A stretch of DNA of 64,000 bases from Ruminococcus sp. (lineage in GTDB: Bacteria > Bacillota > Clostridia > Oscillospirales > Ruminococcaceae): NCBI RefSeq assembly GCF_019423705.1, contig NZ_JAHZAX010000006.1:62001-126000 (forward strand), read 5' to 3'. Below, in pieces: positions 7,597 through 16,648 of this stretch; the stretch's first letter is position 1, and each line of letters begins with the position of its first letter. Position numbers and translations under genes: made by a program. Below the pieces are notes generated by a model. It did not search any database. It was not told where the DNA came from and saw nothing but the letters and a program-made list of their open reading frames with translations.

Positions 7597-9408
7597 CTAC
7601 TCTTGCGGAGCTTCGGTGACAGCCGGTTCAGCGGAGCTCTGAGTGGTCGTCGTGGTCTTATTTTCCGTCGTAGAAGCGGCAGTTGTTGTGGTGGTCGTAA
7701 CGATGCCGGCGGATACTGTGACAGTAAGAACATCGCCATTTTTAACATTGACAGTATTGCCCACAGCCACGCTTGTGCCCATAACATATCCTGCGGAAAC
7801 AGAGCTTGAGAAGTCTGTAATGATCTTATACTTGATGTTAAAACTGTCAAGCAGCTCGAGATAAGACTTCTTGCTGAGACCCGAATAGTCAGGAACAGGC
7901 ACGTTCTCGGGGCCTGCGCAAACTTTAAGGGTCAGCTCGTTTTTAAGGTTCGGGTCAAAGTCAGTACCCTCAGGGATACTCTGCTCATAGACCACGCCCT
8001 TATCATCTATATCCGAATAGAAATAATCCGTCTTGATAGTGAAATCCTCGCCAAGCTGTTTAACTACCGTATTATATTCAAGTCCCACAACGTTCGGCAT
8101 AATCGAGCCATAGCCGTATTCAGACTGGCTTTCAGCGGCGGTGGTCGCAGGTGTCGCAACAGTCGTGCTGTAAACATATACCTCGCTGTCGGGCTGTTCA
8201 TAATCATCCTCGGACACGACCTTGTTCACCGATGAAGCGTCGTCATACTCTGACGGTCCCGAAAACAGCTCATAAAGCAGGAACACCGACAACATCAGCA
8301 CGATAACAAGCACCACCCAGCCGATAATAACGGCGGTCTTGTTCTTTTTCTTCTCCTCCTCAGCAGGCTGCTGAACAGGTCTCTTTTTCGGGACGTGCTG
8401 GATAGGAATGGTCTGCGTTGAGCCCTTCGGGTGCTCCATATGAGTAGTATGCTGTTCAAAAAGCGCAGCCACCAGCTCTGTGATAGTCTGTATCCTCTCC
8501 TCGCCACGCACTCTCATCGCTCTGGCGAGCACTCGTGAGATATGCTGAGGAATCCTCGGGTTGACACGGCAGGCCTCGACCATTGTGTCATTGCGTGTTC
8601 GAGTATAAGCGTCAAGCGGCATACAGCCCGTGAGTATCCTATAAAGCACGGCGGCAACGGCATAAACGTCCGTCCAAGTGCCCTGCCACTCAAGCGATGA
8701 ATACTGCTCAGGTGCGGTATAGCCCGAATAGAATTCAGGCGAAAGCCCTGTATTTGAAGTTCTGATAGAGCTTATAGAAAAGCCCGTGAGCTTTAGCTCG
8801 CAATCAGTTGTAACGATGATATTCTCTGGTGAGATACCCCTATGGATAATGCCCGCATTGTGGACGATACTCAGCGTTGTGAACAGCGGCACGAACAGCT
8901 TTTTGACCTGCTCCCAAGTAAGGAAGCCCGTGTTCGACTGCAAAAACTTTTTGAGCGAAACGCCCTCGACGTACTCGAGGATAACATAAGTCGTATTATT
9001 CTCACAGAACATATCCTTTGCGGTGGCGATATGCTGGAGATTTCTCATTCGTGAAAGCACCTTATTCATATCCGCAAACTCGGACATAAAGGTCTTATAC
9101 TTTGCAAGGCAATCGGGGTTGACAACCAACGACTGGCTGTCACGGTCACGTTCGCAAAGTGTATCGGGCATATACTCTCTTGCAACGCACTTGCACTTTC
9201 CTACCATATCATAACAGATATAGGAAGCACCCTCGCCGTTATAAGAAAGCATTTTGCCGATTATATATCTATTGTCGAGCACCGTTCTTGGTGCAAGATA
9301 TGACTGAAGATGTGGGATATCGTCGGTATAGCTGCAATGATGACAGCGTCCGTCTGCGTCGAGCTCATTCATACAGCCCATACACAATTTTCTGCTAAGA
9401 TCCTCCAT
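7597..9408 (-). CDS. Zinc-ribbon, PASTA-repeat membrane pseudokinase
   Basis: A 603-residue protein with an Hanks-type kinase fold that has lost catalytic residues. Residues 9-25 form a zinc ribbon (C9, C12, C22, C25). The kinase domain runs from about 40 to 330 with recognisable ILEYVEGVSLKKFL, TAPEQY and TDVYAVAAVLYRILTG. The VAIK lysine is Arg77, the HRD aspartate is Gly191 (HRGISPENI), and DFG reads GFS at 209-211. One TM helix follows at about 357-380. Outside lie two PASTA repeats (MPNVVGLEYNTVVKQL and VPDYSGLSKKSYLELL) and a Thr-rich tail. PASTA domains bind muropeptides in active relatives; a non-enzymatic sensing or scaffold role is an inference. ATG at 9406-9408 follows AAAAGGAGGTGTCATAGGT. 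No PP2C phosphatase is adjacent. Confidence 0.9.
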   Translation of the reverse strand: MEDLSRKLCMGCMNELDADGRCHHCSYTDDIPHLQSYLAPRTVLDNRYIIGKMLSYNGEGASYICYDMVGKCKCVAREYMPDTLCERDRDSQSLVVNPDCLAKYKTFMSEFADMNKVLSRMRNLQHIATAKDMFCENNTTYVILEYVEGVSLKKFLQSNTGFLTWEQVKKLFVPLFTTLSIVHNAGIIHRGISPENIIVTTDCELKLTGFSISSIRTSNTGLSPEFYSGYTAPEQYSSLEWQGTWTDVYAVAAVLYRILTGCMPLDAYTRTRNDTMVEACRVNPRIPQHISRVLARAMRVRGEERIQTITELVAALFEQHTTHMEHPKGSTQTIPIQHVPKKRPVQQPAEEEKKKNKTAVIIGWVVLVIVLMLSVFLLYELFSGPSEYDDASSVNKVVSEDDYEQPDSEVYVYSTTVATPATTAAESQSEYGYGSIMPNVVGLEYNTVVKQLGEDFTIKTDYFYSDIDDKGVVYEQSIPEGTDFDPNLKNELTLKVCAGPENVPVPDYSGLSKKSYLELLDSFNIKYKIITDFSSSVSAGYVMGTSVAVGNTVNVKNGDVLTVTVSAGIVTTTTTTAASTTENKTTTTTQSSAEPAVTEAPQE

Positions 9409-9601
9409 ACCTATGACACCTCCTTTTAGTTTTAGGTGGCTATCCGATATTAACCACCAATTATAGATTATACATTATGACCTATTACAAAGTCAAGGAA
9501 AATTGCCGAATTGTAGACTTTGCGCAATAATTTGTATTTATTCTGTAACATCTGATAACAGTCAAGGGTTTATCGCCGACAGCCCTAAAAGCCTGCGATC
9601 A

Positions 9602-10405
9602 TCACAAATTCTGCGGATAGACAGGGGTCGATGTATAATAAAGGTACTTATTGTCAGTATCGAACACGGCATTGAGCACGACAGGCTGTCTGTCCCCTGC
9701 ATCGTTCTCATACCAATAGCGATAAACGTATGTTTTTGTATCTTTGTTCCATATAATGCTATAATAATCAAGATCGACCGCACTAGAAAGATCGCTCCAC
9801 TTTGCGCCCTTTTCAAACTTGTCAAGATTTATGGCCTTGTTCTTTCCTTCGCCGTCTGAATCCTTTTTCAGCGTGCTGAAATCGGCATACTTGACACTTT
9901 CAATGCGCTCCTTATCGTCAACAGTCACAAGAGCCGCCCACTCGGGGTAGGAAATGCCGTCCACCTTAATGCTGTCATCAGCCTCGACGATGTAATCGAA
10001 ATTCAGCGCATTGTTAACGCCTTGATAGACCGACTCGTCCTTGAAGTGCATATCGAGAGACTTCTGCGCCTTACCGACGTCCGCACCGATGTACTGAGAG
10101 ATCTTCTCAGCTGTGCTTTCGCCTTTGGACTTGACGACATTGACGACTATAAGCACCACGAGGACGACCAGCAGGATGAGGGCGATAGCAAAAAGCACGA
10201 TTTTGAGATTGCCGCCTGAGAGCTTGCGTTTTTGTTCAGCAAGCTTGCCGAGGCCTGTATTTTGGTGTTTTTTCGAGTATTTATCATCATTTTTGCGAAA
10301 CTTTTTGATAATAGAAGTATCCTTATCGGGTCTGAGCTGAGTGCCGCAGTTAGGGCAAACAACGTCATTTTCGTCAATAGGTTTTCTACATTTTGGACAA
10401 TCCAT
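9602..10405 (-). CDS. Zinc-ribbon membrane-anchored protein of unknown function
   Basis: A 267-residue protein. Residues 1-20 form a zinc ribbon (MDCPKC ... VVCPNCG, two CxxC pairs), followed by a basic, Lys-rich stretch. A single strongly hydrophobic helix follows at about 70-91 (IVLFAIALILLVVLVVLIVV). The rest is a polar extracytoplasmic domain with no family I recognise; it contains ISQYIGADVGKAQKSL, loosely like a PASTA/SPOR-type envelope domain. The architecture (cytoplasmic zinc ribbon, one TM, outer domain) mirrors the adjacent pseudokinase 193 bp downstream, and the two may work together (inference). ATG at 10403-10405 is preceded by AGGGGAG. Confidence 0.75.
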   Translation of the reverse strand: MDCPKCRKPIDENDVVCPNCGTQLRPDKDTSIIKKFRKNDDKYSKKHQNTGLGKLAEQKRKLSGGNLKIVLFAIALILLVVLVVLIVVNVVKSKGESTAEKISQYIGADVGKAQKSLDMHFKDESVYQGVNNALNFDYIVEADDSIKVDGISYPEWAALVTVDDKERIESVKYADFSTLKKDSDGEGKNKAINLDKFEKGAKWSDLSSAVDLDYYSIIWNKDTKTYVYRYWYENDAGDRQPVVLNAVFDTDNKYLYYTSTPVYPQNL

Positions 10406-10474
10406 AGATCAGCACTCCCCTGAAAGCTATATACTGTAATTATAGCATAAATGCCGAAGTGTGTCAAATTTAGC

Positions 10475-10520
10475 GAGGAGTGAGGAATGAGGAATGAAGG
10501 TATCGCCTAGCGGCGATGTA
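10475..10520. repeat. Dispersed element, copy 1 (partner at 47073-47131)
   Basis: Read on the plus strand it has GAGTGAGGAATGAGGAAT followed by AAGGTATCGCCTAGCGGCG and a T-rich end. The reverse complement of 47073-47131 shows the same order of blocks. The rest of the 258-bp gap at 10406-10663 holds only a hairpin repeat and the parC terminator. Confidence 0.7.
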
Positions 10521-10525
10521 TTTTT

Positions 10526-10550
10526 GTAGGGGCGACCTTTGGTCGTCCGC
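10526..10550. repeat. Short intergenic hairpin repeat, type A
   Basis: GTAGGGGCGACC, three bases, then GGTCGTCCGC: a 25-bp near-palindrome. Related copies lie at 38375, 39353 and 42894. Confidence 0.75.
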
Positions 10551-10615
10551 TGACTTGCTGTTTTTCAACATACCTAAATGTTCCACATAGAACGTTTGTA
10601 CTTGCATCTAACCGC

Positions 10616-10642
10616 AAAAAGAGACCCCACAAAGAGGTCTCT
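10616..10642 (-). terminator. Intrinsic terminator after parC
   Basis: On the minus strand AGAGACC pairs with GGTCTCT and is followed by TTTTT. It lies 22 bp beyond the parC stop. Confidence 0.85.
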
Positions 10643-10663
10643 CCCTAAAATAAAAAAACAAAA

Positions 10664-12901
10664 TCATAAGTGCATCTGATCCGGATCTTCAATGTCCTTT
10701 GCAAAACAACCAGCCACAGGAATGGTCTTGCTGCGGTATTTGGATAGATCAGCAGCCGTATCCTCATCAACTATGAACGCCTTTTCTACAAGTGCATTCT
10801 TCGCCTTCAGGGTCATAACCTGTACGCCTATGGTGTCTCTCGTGGACTTCGGCATAAGCAAAGCCGTGTCAAATATCATCGCCCTGCCGTTGGTCGTCCG
10901 CAGCATTATCTCTGCGTTGTCCTGTACAAAGAACATCGCTATCAGCTTCGCCTTTGAAGAGTATGCGTTGGCAAGCTTCTTTCGGTTGGTCCTTGTCTCG
11001 TATGCGTTCAAAGGCACTTTCGCTACCTTGCCGTTTTCAAAACAGAAGATCATATAGCCCGAGTAATCAGCCGTGTTCACCATCGACGTCACACCCTCGC
11101 CCTCGTCAAATCCAAGCTTCGCAGGAATGTAATCGCCCAAAGCGCTGGCCTTTGTGTCGCCAAATTGCGATACCTTCGTCTTGTAGACCGAGGACTTGTC
11201 CGAGAAGAACAGAAGCTCTGACTTGTTGGTTGTCTCGATCTCCTGCAATGGGCCGTCGCCCTCTTTGTATTTCTGCTCGCTTGCCATTCTCAATGACTGC
11301 GGCGTGCACTTCTTGAAATAGCCGCTCTGGGACAAGAACAGCTTGCAGGAATAGTCAGGGATGTCGTCCTCTTCGTCGATCTCCTCAATGTCAGTCTTAT
11401 AATAGAACTGCGTCCTCCTCGGCTGACCGTATTTCTTCACAACGTCCTTAAGCTCCGATGTGATTATCGCCTTGATCTTCCTGTCGCTGCCAAGAATGTC
11501 TTCCAGCTCTGCGATAGCCTTTTCAAGGTCTGAGGTCTCGGCGGTCTTTTTGAGGATGTACTCACGGTTGAGATGTCTCAGCTTGATCTCTGCTACATAT
11601 TCCGCCTGCACCTCGTCAATGCCAAAGCCAAGCATAAGGTTCGGCACAACTTCCGTCTCTTCGTCTGTCTCTCTGATTATCTTTATCGCCTTGTCGATGT
11701 CTAGGAGTATCTTTCCGAGACCTTTCAGCAGGTGCAGCTTTTCCTTTTTCTTTTGCAGATCAAAACTCGTCCTGCGGCGAACACATTCCATTCTGAACGC
11801 TACCCACTCTTTGAGGATATCGTAAACGCCCATTATCTTCGGATAGCCGTGTACAAGTATATGGAAATTGCAGGAATAAGAATCTTGCAGCGGCGTGAGC
11901 TTATAAAGCTTCTGCATAAGCTTGTCGGGGTCAACGCCCTTTTTGATGTCGATACCGATCTTCAAGCCGTTGATGTCGGTCTCGTCACGGATATATGATA
12001 TCTCCCTTATCTTGCCAGCCTTCACAAGTGCGATTATCTTCTCGATTATTGCTTCAACTGTTGTGGTCGCCGGTATCTCAACGATCTCAAGACATCTCGA
12101 ATCCTTGTCGTACTGATACTTCGCCCTCAGCTTGACTGAGCCTTTGCCCGTGCGGTAAATGCGGTCAAGCTCCTCTTCGTCGTAAAGCAAAGAAGCTCCG
12201 CCCGGGAAGTCTGGACCTTTAAGGGTCTCCAGCACGTTGAAGTCGGGGTCTTTCATAAGCCCGATAGTGGTCTCGCAGACTTCCGTGAGATTGAACGGGC
12301 AAACCGATGAAGCCATTGATACGCCGATACCGACATTTGCGTTTACAAGTATTGACGGAAAAGTCGCAGGCAGCAGGGTCGGCTCTTTCGTGGTGTTATC
12401 ATAGTTTGGCACAAAGTCAACTGTGTCCTTGTCGATATCGCCGAAAAGCTCTTGACAGATAGGCATAAGCTTTGCTTCGGTGTATCGTGAAGCGGCGTAT
12501 GCCATATCTCTCGAATAGGCTTTACCAAAGTTTCCCTTGCTCATTACATATGGATGCAAAAGGGCTTCATTGCCCTGTGAAAGTCGCACCATAGTTTCAT
12601 AAATTGCGCTGTCGCCGTGAGGGTTGAGCCTCATCGTCGAACCAACAATATTTGCAGACTTTGTAAGCTTGCCGTTCAAAAGTCCCATTTTATACATGGT
12701 ATAAAGCAGTTTTCTGTGTGAGGGCTTAAAGCCGTCTATCTCAGGGAACGCTCTTGATACCAAAACGCTCATGGCATATGGCATATAGTTCTTTTCAAGA
12801 GACATTGTTATCTTTTCATCTGCAACAAGTCCTGCACCCTCGATATATGCGTTGTTATTTGGTTTAGCAGTCTTTTTAGGCTCTGCCTTTTTTCTTGCCA
12901 T
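10664..12901 (-). CDS. parC: DNA topoisomerase IV subunit A
   Basis: The DNA-cleaving subunit of a type IIA topoisomerase that decatenates and relaxes DNA. The 745-residue protein is within the ParC size range. N-terminal MSLEKNYMPYAMSVLVSRAFPEIDGFKPSHRKLLYTM is the start of the winged-helix domain; AASRYTEAKL holds the catalytic tyrosine. A coiled-coil region and a C-terminal beta-pinwheel-like region follow, with no clear GyrA box, favouring topo IV over gyrase. The ATG at 12899-12901 (MARKKAEPKK) with AAAGGA upstream is preferred; a reading from 12940 would overlap the preceding gene. It is the third gene of parE-membrane protein-parC and is separated from the middle gene by 5 bp. Confidence 0.92.
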   Translation of the reverse strand: MARKKAEPKKTAKPNNNAYIEGAGLVADEKITMSLEKNYMPYAMSVLVSRAFPEIDGFKPSHRKLLYTMYKMGLLNGKLTKSANIVGSTMRLNPHGDSAIYETMVRLSQGNEALLHPYVMSKGNFGKAYSRDMAYAASRYTEAKLMPICQELFGDIDKDTVDFVPNYDNTTKEPTLLPATFPSILVNANVGIGVSMASSVCPFNLTEVCETTIGLMKDPDFNVLETLKGPDFPGGASLLYDEEELDRIYRTGKGSVKLRAKYQYDKDSRCLEIVEIPATTTVEAIIEKIIALVKAGKIREISYIRDETDINGLKIGIDIKKGVDPDKLMQKLYKLTPLQDSYSCNFHILVHGYPKIMGVYDILKEWVAFRMECVRRRTSFDLQKKKEKLHLLKGLGKILLDIDKAIKIIRETDEETEVVPNLMLGFGIDEVQAEYVAEIKLRHLNREYILKKTAETSDLEKAIAELEDILGSDRKIKAIITSELKDVVKKYGQPRRTQFYYKTDIEEIDEEDDIPDYSCKLFLSQSGYFKKCTPQSLRMASEQKYKEGDGPLQEIETTNKSELLFFSDKSSVYKTKVSQFGDTKASALGDYIPAKLGFDEGEGVTSMVNTADYSGYMIFCFENGKVAKVPLNAYETRTNRKKLANAYSSKAKLIAMFFVQDNAEIMLRTTNGRAMIFDTALLMPKSTRDTIGVQVMTLKAKNALVEKAFIVDEDTAADLSKYRSKTIPVAGCFAKDIEDPDQMHL

Positions 12902-12906
12902 AAAAT

Positions 12907-14031
12907 CTATCCTTTCATAAAGTTCGTAAGGTCGGTGCACTTTTTGCCTGTATACTGCATAGCGATCCTGCTTTCGGGATCGGCGTCAAACATATACAGC
13001 ACCGCAATAAAAATAAATTCAAGTGGTTTCATAAGGATATAGACCACATCAGCACGCAATTTCGTCGATATATGCTGTGAAATGGGATATCCGTGTTTAT
13101 CGTAAAAGCTTCTCACACATTTGTGAAAACGTGGAAGCTTATCCTGTATAAGCTCTTCAAATGCGTTTGCAACACAAAGCTGTCTGTTCACAACTATCTT
13201 ATCCCCACGCCGCAGACCCATTCGCTGAGGTTTGACGAGCTTAGCGTGACCCCCTGCCGCAACTGTGCAAAGATAATGCCCTTGTGAGTAATCAGGCGGC
13301 GGAGGTATCTGCTGAGAAAACGTCCAATCGGCTGTTTCCGTGAAAACCTTTACTATGCTGTCAGGGCGCTGTCCAAATAAAACAAGTATCAAAAGCATCA
13401 CCGCAAGGAGCGGTATCATTGCCACAAAGCTGATAAGATACCAACCAAGGCTTTTTGTGAGAAGCTTATTAAGCCAGCCCATAAAGCCGCTTTTCTCCGC
13501 CGAATTGCTGAGATATCCCGTCTGCGCCTTTATTTCACGGCGAATGAGCCTTACGGACATAAGCATATAATTCATTGGAAAAACCAACATCATCACCGTG
13601 AAAAAGTTATCCATATTCTTCAAAAGCTGTATCACCAGCAGTATATCAAGCACATTGCCCATATACACCCCTGCAATGAGCATAGCCGCAAACAACGGCG
13701 GTTTTCTCTTTGTTATAACACTCAACAGTACAATGCACACCATAGCTATAAAAAACAGGAAGAAAAAACTAAACCTATACTCCCCTGCTATGGGTGTATG
13801 AAATTCCCTATGAACAGTTAGAGGAACATCATATTCAACGCCAAGACCTAACCCGTCAAGGTCAAAAACAGACAGCAGCGAACCGATTACCACCGTCAGC
13901 ACATCAAACAGCGGTCTGTCCAATTCTTTAGGTGCATTCTCAAAAAGCCTTATAACATTTATTACTGTGAAAAACAATGGAAGTCCAACACATATCACAA
14001 GCGCAGACGACCATATAAAAATTGCGTCCAT
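12907..14031 (-). CDS. Conserved membrane protein between parE and parC (DUF6688-like)
   Basis: A 374-residue protein with about seven hydrophobic helices in the first 230 residues, then a soluble C-terminal part. The latter contains HYLCTVAAGGHAKLVKP, RRGDKIVVNRQLCVANAFEEL and YDKHGYPISQHI, which I associate from memory with DUF6688; no function is known to me. It sits 21 bp after parE and 5 bp before parC on the same strand, so it is co-transcribed with both topoisomerase genes. Nothing in it suggests a role in DNA topology. ATG at 14029-14031 follows the GGGGAG at about 14040. Its codon usage looks less biased than that of the flanking genes (impression only). Confidence 0.72.
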   Translation of the reverse strand: MDAIFIWSSALVICVGLPLFFTVINVIRLFENAPKELDRPLFDVLTVVIGSLLSVFDLDGLGLGVEYDVPLTVHREFHTPIAGEYRFSFFFLFFIAMVCIVLLSVITKRKPPLFAAMLIAGVYMGNVLDILLVIQLLKNMDNFFTVMMLVFPMNYMLMSVRLIRREIKAQTGYLSNSAEKSGFMGWLNKLLTKSLGWYLISFVAMIPLLAVMLLILVLFGQRPDSIVKVFTETADWTFSQQIPPPPDYSQGHYLCTVAAGGHAKLVKPQRMGLRRGDKIVVNRQLCVANAFEELIQDKLPRFHKCVRSFYDKHGYPISQHISTKLRADVVYILMKPLEFIFIAVLYMFDADPESRIAMQYTGKKCTDLTNFMKG

Positions 14032-14052
14032 AATGCTCTCCCCTCAAACAGC

Positions 14053-16035
14053 TTATGAAATATCTGCCATATCCAGATAATCAACACCATTATTGGTGAT
14101 GAAATCTTTTCTGCCCTGCAAGTCGTCACCCAAGAGCATATCAAACATCCATTGTGTCTGCTCGATATCGTCAGGCTCTATCTTTATAAGACGTCTTGTG
14201 GCAGGGTCCATTGTTGTAAGGCTCATCATCTCCGCCTCGTTCTCGCCAAGACCTTTTGAACGCTGGATATCGAATTTCTTGTCGCCTATCATTTTGAGTA
14301 TCTTTGTTTTTTCATTTTCGTCATACGCAAAATAAGTCTTGTCGGAAGTCGTTATCTCAAAGAGCGGTGATTCCGCAATATAAACATATCCTTTTTCAAT
14401 AAGAGTAGGAACAAGCCTGTAAAGCATTGTGAGGATAAGGGTTCTGATGTGGAAGCCGTCCACGTCCGCATCGGTACAGATAACTATTTTGTTCCAGCGG
14501 AGATTATCGAGATTGAACATAGAAATTTCCTTGTTCTTGCCTGTCTTGACCTCAACGCCGCAGCCGATGACCTTGATAAGGTCTGTAATGATCTCGTTCT
14601 TGAATATCTTGTCATAATCGGCCTTTAAGCAGTTGAGAATTTTACCTCTTACAGGGATAACAGCCTGGAATTCGGCATTTCTTGCCATTTTAACAGAACC
14701 AAGCGCCGAGTCACCCTCCACGATGTAAAGCTCACGCTGAGAAAGGTCTTTTGAACGGCAGTCAACGAATTTCTGCACCTGATTTGAAAGGTCGATAGAG
14801 CCAGCAAGCTTTTTCTTGAGGTCGATCCTCGACTTCTCTGCCTTCTCACGGCTTCTCTTGTTGACAAGCACCTGCTCGGCTATCTTTACAGCCTCGTCGG
14901 GGTTCTCGATGAAATATATCTCAAGATTGTGCTTCAAAAATTCAGTCATACACTCCTTGATAAACTTGTTTGTGATTGCCTTTTTGGTCTGGTTTGCATA
15001 AGAGGTCTGGGTCGAGAATGAGCTTGAAACAAGCACAAGGCAGTCCTCGATATCTTGGAATGTGATAGGCTTTTCGTTTTTCAGATACTTGTTGTTGCTC
15101 TTGAGGTAGGCGTTTATCTGCGAAGTGAAAGCGCTTTTTACAGCGTCCTCCGGCGAGCCGCCGTGCTCAAGAAAGCTTGAATTGTGGTAATATTCAAGAC
15201 ACTTTATCTGATTTGAGAAAGTGAAAGCCACCGAAAGCTTTACCTTGTAATCGTCCTTGTCCTCACGGTCACGACCCTTGCGATCGCCTGTAAAATACTG
15301 CACCGAAGTCAGCGGCTTCTCCCCTGCTATCTCGGCAACATAATCGGCAATGCCGTTTTCATAGTAGAAAGTTTTCTCTTCAAAAGAGTTATTTTCACGC
15401 TGGATACGGAGAATAAACGTAATGTTCGGGTTCACAACAGCCTGCTTTTTAAGCACGTCCTCAAAATACTCGTTCTCGATCTTGATATCGGTAAAGACTT
15501 CAAGGTCGGGGCGCCAATGGGTCTTTGTGCCGGTCTTTTTCTGCTTGGTCTCTTCTTTTTTCAGTCCGCCGACATTGCGGCCTTTTTCAAAGTGCAGATC
15601 GTATTTATAGCCGTCACGGAAAACCTCAACGTCCATAAACTCCGACGAATACTGAGTAGCGCAAGCGCCCAGTCCGTTCAGACCCAGCGAATACTCGTAG
15701 TTATCGCCGCCGTTGTTGTTATATTTACCGCCTGCGTAAAGCTCGCAGTAAACAAGCTCCCAATTGTATTTTTTCTCACGCTGGTTGTAGTCAACAGGAC
15801 AGCCACGTCCGAAGTCCTCCACCTCGATCGAATCGTCGTTATATTTCGTGACGATTATCTTGTTTCCGTGGCCGTCACGGGCTTCGTCGATAGAGTTTGA
15901 AAGTATCTCGAAAACCGAATGTTTGCAGCCCTCAAGGCCGTCCGAGCCGAAAATTACCGCAGGGCGCTTTCTGACCCTGTCCTCGCCTTTAAGGGATACT
16001 ATATCTTCATTTGTATATTCCTTTTTATTTGCCAT
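14053..16035 (-). CDS. parE: DNA topoisomerase IV subunit B
   Basis: The ATPase subunit of topoisomerase IV. The 660-residue length fits ParE. The GHKL ATPase has the N-box EILSNSIDEARDG, the DFGRGCPVD motif and GLNGLGACATQY lid. The transducer follows, then the TOPRIM domain with YIVEGDSALGSVKMAR and TDADVDGFHIRTLIL, and the C-terminal IQRSKGLGENEAEMM. ATG at 16033-16035 follows GAAAGGAAATGAGAA. It is the first gene of the parE-membrane protein-parC operon, with a promoter at 16106-16135. Confidence 0.94.
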   Translation of the reverse strand: MANKKEYTNEDIVSLKGEDRVRKRPAVIFGSDGLEGCKHSVFEILSNSIDEARDGHGNKIIVTKYNDDSIEVEDFGRGCPVDYNQREKKYNWELVYCELYAGGKYNNNGGDNYEYSLGLNGLGACATQYSSEFMDVEVFRDGYKYDLHFEKGRNVGGLKKEETKQKKTGTKTHWRPDLEVFTDIKIENEYFEDVLKKQAVVNPNITFILRIQRENNSFEEKTFYYENGIADYVAEIAGEKPLTSVQYFTGDRKGRDREDKDDYKVKLSVAFTFSNQIKCLEYYHNSSFLEHGGSPEDAVKSAFTSQINAYLKSNNKYLKNEKPITFQDIEDCLVLVSSSFSTQTSYANQTKKAITNKFIKECMTEFLKHNLEIYFIENPDEAVKIAEQVLVNKRSREKAEKSRIDLKKKLAGSIDLSNQVQKFVDCRSKDLSQRELYIVEGDSALGSVKMARNAEFQAVIPVRGKILNCLKADYDKIFKNEIITDLIKVIGCGVEVKTGKNKEISMFNLDNLRWNKIVICTDADVDGFHIRTLILTMLYRLVPTLIEKGYVYIAESPLFEITTSDKTYFAYDENEKTKILKMIGDKKFDIQRSKGLGENEAEMMSLTTMDPATRRLIKIEPDDIEQTQWMFDMLLGDDLQGRKDFITNNGVDYLDMADIS

Positions 16036-16105
16036 TTCTCATTTCCTTTCTTTATATTAGGAAAAAATTCTCTATCATAGTAAAAAAATTTTGCATACAA
16101 ATATT

Positions 16106-16135
16106 ATTATAACACAAGCGATCTCAATTTGTAAA
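16106..16135 (-). promoter_or_regulatory. Promoter of the parE operon
   Basis: The minus strand has TTTACA (16130-16135), an 18-bp spacer and TATAAT (16106-16111). Confidence 0.65.
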
Positions 16136-16174
16136 GGGCAAATTTCAATATTTTTTAACCAAAGATTTTAAGGC

Positions 16175-16207
16175 AACAAAAAAGGCACGCCCGAAACGAG
16201 CGTACCT
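16175..16207 (-). terminator. Intrinsic terminator after rpsI
   Basis: On the minus strand AGGTACGC pairs with GCGTGCCT (one mismatch), followed by TTTTTTG. It lies 24 bp after the rpsI stop. Confidence 0.85.
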
Positions 16208-16230
16208 GTGATTTTGTATGAAGCGTACGA

Positions 16231-16632
16231 TTATCTCTTTGAGAACTGTGGAGCACGTCTTGCGGCTTTGAGACCGTACTTCTTTCTTTCCTTCATTCTT
16301 GGGTCACGAGTGAGGAAGCCTTCCTTCTTGAGGAGAGGTCTGAACTCATCGCTAGCCTGAAGAAGAGCTCTTGAAAGACCGTGTCTGATTGCACCAGCCT
16401 GACCTGTAACGCCGCCGCCTGCAACTGTGCAAACGATGTCGTACTTGTCCATTGTATCTGTTACAGCAAATGGCTGACGAACGATGAGCTTGAGTGTCTC
16501 AAGACCAAAGTAATCGTCAATGTCTCTGCCGTTGATTGTTATCTTACCTGTACCCTCGTAAACACGAACACGGGCAACAGAATGTTTTCTTCTACCTGTG
16601 CCATAGAAATATGGCTGCTTTGATTCGTACAT
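16231..16632 (-). CDS. rpsI: 30S ribosomal protein S9
   Basis: A small-subunit protein whose C-terminal tail reaches the P-site tRNA. 133 residues, normal length. Hallmarks: YFYGTGRRKHSVARVRVYEGTGKITINGRDIDDYF at the start, GGGVTGQAGAIRHGLSRAL in the middle, and the C-terminus KYGLKAARRAPQFSKR, the invariant SKR tail. It lies 16 bp after rplM in the conserved rplM-rpsI operon. ATG at 16630-16632 is preceded by AAGGAG. Confidence 0.98.
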   Translation of the reverse strand: MYESKQPYFYGTGRRKHSVARVRVYEGTGKITINGRDIDDYFGLETLKLIVRQPFAVTDTMDKYDIVCTVAGGGVTGQAGAIRHGLSRALLQASDEFRPLLKKEGFLTRDPRMKERKKYGLKAARRAPQFSKR

Positions 16633-16648
16633 CTAAATTGCTCCTTCC

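Noticed and set aside
10664..12901. Annotation as gyrase subunit A
   Set aside because: No clear GyrA box and the partner gene is ParE-like; topoisomerase IV is the better fit, although the two subfamilies are close.
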